Below are positions 56,729 to 64,000 of a DNA stretch of 64,000 nucleotides, one piece after another. Source of the DNA: Rusavskia elegans (Eukaryota; Ascomycota; Lecanoromycetes; Teloschistales; Teloschistaceae). The notes under the pieces were generated by a model. The model was not told the origin of the DNA. It worked only from the letters and a program-made list of their open reading frames with translations, and did not search any database. Location of the stretch: NCBI GenBank assembly GCA_011316305.1, contig SAUG01000014.1, positions 1 through 64,000 of the forward strand. Direction: 5' to 3'. Made by a program: the position numbers and the translations under genes. The first letter of the stretch is position 1, and each line of letters starts with the position of its first letter.

Positions 56729-57279
56729 TTACAACATCTTGGCACCAGTGCAAGAACCCCACTTAGGTTGGCACCAGTTGGCGGCACCGCAGTAGTCAGC
56801 TCCAGTGCCACAGAAGTTGCTGCCAGAGCAGCAGAGTCCAGCAGCGCACTTAGCGTTGACAATCGGGCCGCAGGTATCGCCGGCATTGGCAACCTTGGGG
56901 GTGGCCGAGGAGTATGGCGGGGGCGTCTTGGTGAGGGCACAGTCACCGAAGCTGCCCTGACAGCCGGCACCGCAGTAGATGGCCTGGTCTTGGATCTGAA
57001 GGGCAGAGCGTCAGTGCTGTGCGTTGGGCAGATGCAGGAGAAGAGGGTAGAACATACATCGTTCTTCGGACCGCAGTGTCCGGCCGAGCTACAGCAGCGG
57101 TAGAAATATCCGTTAGATCCAGCACCGGGGCATTTCACACCGCCCTGGGCGCTCCCGCAAACATCGATGTTGGGGACCTGGGAGGTGTAGGGACCGCTTG
57201 GGCTGGGGCTGGTGGGAGGGGTGCTTCCGCCCTGAGCGACGACACCAGCAATTAGCAAAGAGAAGATGAGATTCCACAT
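56729..57279 (-). CDS. Secreted chitin-binding protein with two CBM18 domains
   Basis: Two exons, 57279-57058 and 56995-56729, with a 62-nt intron (GTATGT...CTGAC...TTCAG, phase 0), give 162 residues. MWNLIFSLLIAGVVAQ is a signal peptide; a short Pro/Ser/Thr linker follows. Two hevein-like (CBM18) modules are seen: CGSAQGGVKCPGAGSNGYFYRCCSSAGHCG... with CGAGC, and CGPIVNAKCAAGLCCSGSNFCG...YCGAANWCQ. Such proteins bind chitin; in plant and insect pathogens similar ones shield hyphae from chitinases or recognition. Another CBM18 module lies directly upstream; both may be one gene, in which case the signal peptide here would instead be intron (57305-57232). Confidence 0.8.
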
Positions 57280-57770
57280 ATTGAGGTTTGGAGTGGATAG
57301 AGTACTCCAATAGGATCAGGATGCGGAAGAGGATTCGACGGAGGAGCCCTCTTTGTTCGAAGTCTCAAGGAGGATGGAGAAGTAGTAGAAGAAGATGGTG
57401 CACCAACAGCACAGCTGGATCCAGCGCCGGAGAAAGTTTTCTGGCAGGTCTTCGCGTCGCAGTGAGCTGGAGTCTTGTCGCACTGAATTGCGGGTCAGCA
57501 ATGGACGTGACCGAATCCATTGGCTCGGCCCGGGGTAAGAGACGTAGGTAAACAGAGCTGGACCCAGTGGTGTGGAGTTCTAGCTCACCCAGCCGTATTG
57601 ACTGCCTGGATATTCCGTCAGCAGCATTCAATGGTCTATGGGACGCGGAACGTTTCAATTGACGTACAGCAGTTTCCAGCGGCACACTTCTGGTTGGCAA
57701 AAGCAGGACCACAGTTCTGGGCCAAGCCGGCGGCGGCAAAGCACGCGGCGATAAAGATTGAGTACCGCAT
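57252..57770 (-). CDS. Secreted CBM18 chitin-binding protein, or 5' part of the 56729 gene
   Basis: The start MRYSIFIAACFAAAGLAQ is a signal peptide. Exons 57770-57668, 57605-57589 (a 17-nt exon) and from 57482 on join in phase to one CBM18 module: NCGPAFANQKCAAGNCCSQY, GWCDKTPAHCDAKTC. A Ser/Thr-rich linker follows. Three endings are possible: read on to TAA at 57252-57254; splice 48 nt out within the linker and stop at TGA 57316; or splice at GTACTC 57305 to CAG 57232, which joins in frame to the gene at 56729 and makes one protein with three CBM18 modules. The last avoids having two genes 36-40 bp apart. Exon 3 from 57482 is secure only for about 60 nt. Confidence 0.65.
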
Positions 57771-58600
57771 TGTTGAGGATAGTAAGCTGGGTAGTGAGCG
57801 TGAAGGACTGAAGCAAAGCAAGTGGATAATTAAGAGTTAAGCTGATGATTGATGCTGAATGCTATTACTATTGACGGTGTAGCAAAGCAAGGGTGGCAGA
57901 AAGCACAGAGAATTAAGTATGAAAACGAATGTGTACGGCAATTGCCAGTGGAAAGAGCAAATGAATAATTACAGCGGTAGTTGACGATTATGGGGAGGGC
58001 AAGAGCAAAAGGTCGAAAGATGGGGAAGGCACTCCCCTTTTGTTGGTGGTCCGCCATAGTGGGAAATAGGAGTCAAATGATCTTCGTGTTGGCCTCGTAT
58101 TGAAGCCTGGGCATGGCTCGTTCAAGCAACGAGGAGGCTAACCGCTGGAATCGGCATCAGCAGGCGACGGCGCAGGAGGCGTTGTGGAGATGAACATTCC
58201 TTTGAAAAGGGTCCTACGTTATGCAGTTTGTGGTTAGCCTTGGACAAATGAAGTATCCATCGCTTTGACGAGCCAATGCGATTGCTGCATTCGGAAACTC
58301 CCGGTGGGGGATTATCGCTCTGTACCTGCAGACCGCCAGACTTCAGGCTGGACGAAAAGCGGTGATGACGCTGGTCTTATTTGTGGGTCATGGACAGGGG
58401 CTAGGCTGAGCTGGAACTTCAATATTCTCGAATTTCCCCCTTTGACGACTGAGCAGATTGACCAAGATGTGAGAGGATCTCCTTCCTGCCGTCATTGATG
58501 TAGAGACGCAAAATCCAACCTTGTAGTCGCAGGAGAGGTACGGAGGATGGCATCAAAAGTTCAGAATATCGCTAAGACGCTAGTGCTAGTATCTACAGGG
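57771..58600. other. Intergenic up to the second RIP island
   Basis: 0.83 kb of normal composition upstream of the CBM18 gene, without a supported gene. It includes copy 2 of the dispersed 40-bp repeat at 58538-58576. The switch to RIP-altered sequence at about 58.6 kb is abrupt. Confidence 0.5.
58538..58576 (+). repeat. Dispersed 40-bp repeat, copy 2
   Basis: GTACGGAGGATGGCATCAAA and following bases match 54270-54309. This copy lies just outside the RIP island. Confidence 0.5.
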
Positions 58601-59870
58601 GTCCTATAGAGATCTAAAATTGTTATCTATAACGAAATTTATATATAAATTAATTTATATCTAACTAATTCTACCGTTTTATCTATTTATAATATAGTTT
58701 TCGATTTTTAAAATTATATAGTCTGATATCCGAATCTTTTTTAGATTTACAGCTTTTATAATATTCGTTACCGTTTTTTAAACGAATAATTTCCTATATA
58801 TAATATAGTATTCTTTTAATCTAATTCTAGATTTTTTTTTAAATTATCTAGTTAAATTAGTAATAGATCTATCGACGTTTAACTTTTTTTTTTATTTTCG
58901 GAGTACCGAATTTAGTAATCTTCCGCTTTATTTAAAGTAAATAGAATTCGATCTAATTATAATTAGATCAATTTCTAATCTATAGAAATTTTAGAATTTC
59001 GATATTTTTAAAATTTTATTTTAATATTTTAAATTATATATAGAAGCTTTATCCTTTTAAATAAATATATTAAAGCGATTCTTTATATATTTTAAAATAA
59101 AAGAAATAAATTTAGAGATTAGAATCTTTTTCTAGTATTTCTACTAGTTAATTCTATTTTTTTTTCTTTTTTTTTACCGCTTTATTATTTTCTTTAGTCT
59201 AGCGCTATTCTAGTTTTATTCCGCCGAAATTATAGAAATTTATTCGTTATATTCCGGTAGTTAATTACTAGTTAATATAAATATTAAATTCTATAGTATA
59301 TTATCGGCTTTTTTATATTTAGCTACGGTTTCTAATTTCTAGATATAATATAGCTTTTTTTTATTATATTAAAAACAATTCTATTATATAAATTCTATAG
59401 TATCTTTCTAACGGCGGCGTATAATAGCTGATTTAACGAATTTATCTATTCTACGTTAAATTCTAATTTTATCTCGCCGAATATCTAAAATAACGCTGGT
59501 TTTATCCGATTAAATAATATTTTTCTAATTTTCTAAAATCTAATAAATATCTATTAAAGTAAATTTTAAATATACTATTTTTATTATATTATCTAAAATA
59601 GATTTTATTATTCGTTTATAGAATTTAAAGTTATAATATTTAAAAATTCGTTAAATAGTCGATTTAGAAACCTTTTTAGCGTATATTATCGCTATAGAAA
59701 AAAGTTTACGTTTATTTCTATTATTATTTTCTATTTTATAAATAATCGCCGCTTTTTATTATTTATCTATAGCTTTCGGCCGGCCGGAATAAAAACTATC
59801 GATAATAAATTTAAATTCTAAAATAAATTTAATATTAGAATTTTATCTAATCGAACCGATTCGATTTATT
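58600..59870 (-). mobile_element. Tc1/mariner-like DNA transposon remnant, RIP-mutated
   Basis: On the minus strand, read through many stops, the sequence gives FRPAESY/GRP.A-like text near 59.78 kb, then SDKTSVI (from S-D-E-T-S) near 59.50 kb, KFVKSAIIRRR.KDTIEF near 59.42 kb and KDKASIYNLKY near 59.03 kb, in the order of a fungal Tc1/mariner DDE transposase. Stops and lost residues fit C-to-T change. Terminal inverted repeats could not be found, so the ends are approximate. Confidence 0.6.
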
Positions 59871-60500
59871 AAACGGTCGGGTCCGGATCGAACCCGGATC
59901 GAATCCGGATATCTACTAAACATTTTTATTTAATTATATAATAATATAATTTATTAATTAATTTATTGATTAATTATATATAAAAGTAATATAATTAGAT
60001 AATATAATTAATTTAACTAGAATCTTTCTAGATAGTATAGTTAATTAATTAGTATTTTTTTAAATTATTCGTATAATTTTTATACTAGTATTATGAGCTA
60101 TTTAAACTGCTTGGAATTTATATAAAATTCAGTAGATATAGAAGCACTGGCCGATAGTACCGGCTAACTAATACGCTGACTAAGTCCCGTCAACCGCGGT
60201 TTATTAGCTCTACGGGATTCGTTACCTAATTAGATCTAGCGTTCAGCTTTATTCGCTTATTTATAGAGGAACTTTCTATCTATATAGAAATATTAAACTA
60301 TTATTATTATTTTAAATTAATATATAATAATTAGTAGTAATAAAAGATTTATTTATACGTACTATATAATATATATATAGCGTTTATAAATACTAATTTC
60401 CGTTTATAAATACTAATAATACTAGCAACGTTATCCGTATTCTCGGAGATACTAATTATTTTAATTAAATATACTTTATTAGCAGTATTTACTAAATAAC
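59871..60500. other. AT-rich spacer with a less mutated segment
   Basis: Between the mariner remnant and the last retrotransposon. Near 59883-59910 there is a short repeat (CGGATCGAA in two copies). Bases about 60085-60245 keep CA and TG (for example GCACTGGCC, CCCGTCAACCGCGG), unlike their surroundings; this may be part of an LTR. Confidence 0.45.
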
Positions 60501-63500
60501 TACCGTTTATTAATTAGACTTTAATTAATTACGATAGCGATAGACGAGCTATCTCTATCTCTTAACGATAGTACTATCCTTTTCGGGTACCAACTCGTCG
60601 AGTTTATAGATAGAACCGGCTCTAGATATATTACTAATTAGTACCAGAATATACTAGACTTATTAAATTTCGTATATAATAATTATAGCGATTCTAGATC
60701 TTTTAGAACTAAAGTAGATAACGCTGTAGACGTTAAAATAAAATTATTCTTCCGGCTATCCCGATCGCCTAGATAGTCCGATAAATAGTTAAATAGCAGA
60801 GCTATAGTACGAGCTACTATTAAACGTTTTAAAGAAAATATTATAGAATTCCGGAATAATTCTATATATATATAAACTATCGTAAATTATCGAATCTCTA
60901 TTAAAAGTAAAGAAAAGGAAGATATAGTCGATAAAGCTCTAGCGGATTTTTCTATTTTATCTAAATCGGATATAATCCGGAAATCAAATACGATATAAAA
61001 CCGTAGCTCTAATTCTATAGTAATATAATTTTTCGAAAAGTTAGAAAAATAGAATATTATAATCTAGGTAGAATTTATAGAACTTCGCTAATAAAGCTAA
61101 TAGAAAAAAAAGACGTTTTCGCTACTATTTAAACTTCCTATTTTTTTTACTAGAGCTAATAAATATAAGAAATTTATTATAGACGATATTAACTACTTCT
61201 ATCCTTTCTATAATAATAAATCCGCCGAAACCGGACCTTATATTAAATATATAGATAAGGATACCTACTTCTACGATATCTATATCTTTATTGAACGAGT
61301 TAAAGACGTCGCTAGATTAAATAATAAGGTTAAGGAAAACCTATAGATATATCTTCGCGGTAAAGCTTTATAATAGTACTCTAATAAACTTTCGGATATA
61401 AAAAAGAAATATTTAATAAAAGATTTCGATATATAGATTAGCGCCTTAATTATTTACTTTAAACTACCGATAGAAGAAAGAATATATATTTTAAATAAGA
61501 AAAAGTATACTATTAAAGATATAAGCCGCTATTATAAACCTCGCGAATATAGTTAAACCAGGCTTTAAACTATAAAAATCGCCGAAACGATTAATATTCG
61601 GCAAATTATTATATAGATATAGATAGATTTTACTACTCCTTTTTGTATTATCTTTATTTTTAAACTAACGGAAAAGACTACCGTTAATATATTCTTTCGA
61701 TTAATAGATAATTATAAGCTCGAAATCTAGGCTATAGGAAAAGATTATCTCTAGTAATTCTAGAAAATACCCCCTAATAACTCTAGCTATTAATAAATAG
61801 AAAATCTGTTTCTATTCCGGCTTTAACCGGTATTAGAAAATCTAATATACTAATCGATATTTAGTTCCGGTTTTTCCGGATATAAATATTAGTATTCTAT
61901 AGTTTAGTAATCTCTTTAGCCTTTCTAGAAATATTAGCTTCTTTTTATTAAAAGAAATCTATTAGAAACGTCTCTTATTTAAAACGGCGCGAATTCCTTT
62001 TACTCTATATTCGCAAGTAGATTAGAAAATCTATAAAGGAATTCCTTTCTAATACGGCAGAATTCTGCGCTAGTATATAGTAATAGACCTTAGGAACCTT
62101 ATAATAACTAGTTTTAAAAAAGATTTTACTTCGGTTTAAATTTCTAAAATTTAGCGCCGCTAGCTCCGCCTTAACGAGCCTACTAAATAGGAGTTTATAA
62201 AGACGTATATAGTAAAAATTATCCTATTATAGAGGAAATCTATATCTAATATATCGAATAGAATCCCGTCTATAGATATTATAGTAATAGATCCGTCGAA
62301 CTTTATAATAAGGAGGTCGAATACTATAATAGAGCTTATAAAGAGTTAGAATATAAAGAAGTTAGCTAGAATTTTGTCGATACTAGACCGAAGATTTTAT
62401 ATTCGTATTAGAAGTATAACGCCTTATTCGAGTTATATAATAAATTATTTAAATATTTTAAAACCGTTTACTAGAATACGGAAGATAATAAAGCCGAAAC
62501 GTAAATATTTATCGCTAATAAGTAATTTTCTAGTAAAAAAGATATTTCTATACCTCGCGTAATCGCTTTAAATAGCGAGCAGGTTATAGGAACTGGTTTA
62601 ACCTTTAAACGCTTCTATTATACTATTTTTCTATTAGCTTTCCGTCCGGATATATCTAATACTAAAAATATATATACTAATTTAGAATATATTATATTAA
62701 TAGCCGATAGAAAATTTATTCTAGAAAGTATCGAAATTAAAAAACTATTAAAAAAGATTCCTATTTATAGTATAAGCGAATAAATCTATTAAACCGATAA
62801 ATTCGCAGTTTTTACCTTTTACCTAAAGGGCGATTTAGCTATTATAGAGTTTATAAAAGAAATCTATATTATTAAAGATCTATAAACTAATTTACTACTA
62901 GATATAGATATTTTAATTTCGGAAAAAATAATTCTAAATTATTAAAAATAGTAAATTATTATTAGTAGTTACGAAAATTTTAAAGTTAACTTTAATTCCT
63001 ATATATATAAAAAGCCTAATCTTAAACGTACTATTAGAATTTAAAATAATATTATTTTAAAACCTAATAGAGTTATATGAGTTCTAGTATAATATCGAGA
63101 CGATATTTTCGGAAACCGTAATTTTTTTTTTAAATCTAAATTAAAATTAATTCCGAAAATAAACTTTAGCTCTAATAATAACGTCTTTATCTATATAATC
63201 GATATTTTCTTTAGCTTTATAAATATCTATAACGCAAGCTATTCGCTAATAGTTTTACCTAAATAAATCCGGCTTAAAAAAGTTATCGAGAATCGGTATA
63301 AAAAATACTATACCGCTGCTTTTAATATAACTTCGTTTATTATAGAATTAACTTGGAGTACTATTAAATATACCGTTAAAAAATCAGCGAAAAAAGCAGC
63401 TATTAGAACTACTATAATACTCGCTGCCGCCGTAGTTATATAAAATAGGACCGTATATCGTCCAGAATTATCTAATATAGTTAGCGCGCGGAATATTCTA

Positions 63501-64000
63501 ACGAATCAAAATACCTTCTATACAGTTAATAAAGCAAATTTTAATAAAAATTTAGTATAACTCGGCGTAAATTTAGCTAAAAATATCGAATTCGCTAAAT
63601 TAATCTTTCCTATTATATCTATTAATTCTAAATTGGAATACCGCCTATCTAATAATATTACGGTTTACAGCAAACTACTAGTAGCGTAATAATTAGCCGC
63701 TATTACCGAGAAATATAAAGATATATTTATCGATTAGAAAACTATAATAGATATTTCTAAAAAGGAATAGATACTAATATCTCTAAAGAAAGGAACGAAG
63801 TCTATACCTTTAAAGATTTATAATCTAAACTATACGGACCGTATTAAATTTAATAAAATCTTTAATAAATTTTATAAATAAAGTAAAATAGAATATTCCG
63901 AATAGCTAATATCTTTCGTATATTCTATTTTCGTAATATAGAAGACTTTCCTAGATAGTACGAAGAAGGGACGAATAGTAGTTAATATTCGAGGCTTTAA
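60500..64000 (+). mobile_element. Second Gypsy-type retrotransposon, RIP-mutated, cut by window end
   Basis: Through RIP stops the plus strand reads a Gag region (about 60.6-62.3 kb), a retropepsin-like part near 62.7 kb (ADRKFI, later DIDILISEKIIL), a spacer, and the start of reverse transcriptase: YKDIFID near 63.72 kb, IPLKIYNLNYTDR near 63.81 kb and KGRIVVNIRGF at 63970-64000, where intact elements have GRVVVDIRGLN. The rest of pol and the 3' LTR lie beyond the window. It is a different lineage from the chromovirus at 13.7 kb. Confidence 0.75.

Noticed and set aside
62374..62562. 62-codon frame in the second island
   Set aside because: Chance open stretch within the RIP-mutated Gypsy gag region.
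1..64000. CRISPR array, rRNA genes, bacterial-type operons, telomere repeats
   Set aside because: None seen. The window is fungal nuclear DNA; no regular spaced repeat array, rRNA signature or TTAGGG array is present.

Overview
The window is nuclear DNA of a filamentous ascomycete (Pezizomycotina; a Dothideomycete would fit, but no marker fixes the genus). The evidence is short GT-AG introns of about 45-125 nt with CTRAC/CTRAT branch sites, fungal gene families throughout (SRP19, Ftr1/Fet3, Bni4-like, Pus7, Dus1, BTB, small secreted proteins), and AT-rich blocks almost without CpA/TpG, the mark of repeat-induced point mutation (RIP).

Layout. 0.27-7.3 kb is gene-bearing: SRP19, a RING protein with a huge acidic insert, an unknown protein, and a short transcription-factor-like protein. 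8.66-21.15 kb is one RIP-mutated island that resolves into a complete Ty1/Copia element (243-bp LTRs, TSD CCACA) whose RNase H region is split by a complete Ty3/Gypsy chromovirus (432-bp LTRs, TSD CCTCC/TCTCC). The 3' untranslated part of the Copia holds a tRNA-like unit with perfect A and B boxes. 21.5-58 kb is gene-bearing again: two small secreted cysteine-containing proteins, two small membrane proteins, a frameshifted secreted protein, an ARL3/ARFRP1 GTPase, a Bni4-like protein, a vWA protein, a BTB protein, the divergent FTR1-FET3 iron-uptake pair, PUS7, an ABM-domain remnant, a conserved unknown with two apparent frameshifts, DUS1, and one or two CBM18 chitin-binding genes. From about 58.6 kb a second RIP island begins (Tc1/mariner remnant, then a Gypsy element running off the right end).

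Functional links. FTR1 and FET3 form the high-affinity reductive iron uptake complex and share a promoter that holds three exact copies of the SreA/Urbs1-type GATA site ATCTGATAA. PUS7 and DUS1 both modify RNA. The secreted-protein genes sit close to the edges of the two RIP islands, the arrangement known from 'two-speed' fungal genomes.

Limits. Exon borders were read by eye from splice signals and phase; all multi-exon models are phase-consistent but unconfirmed by RNA. At least three gene models need single-base frameshifts, so either decay or assembly indels must be considered.
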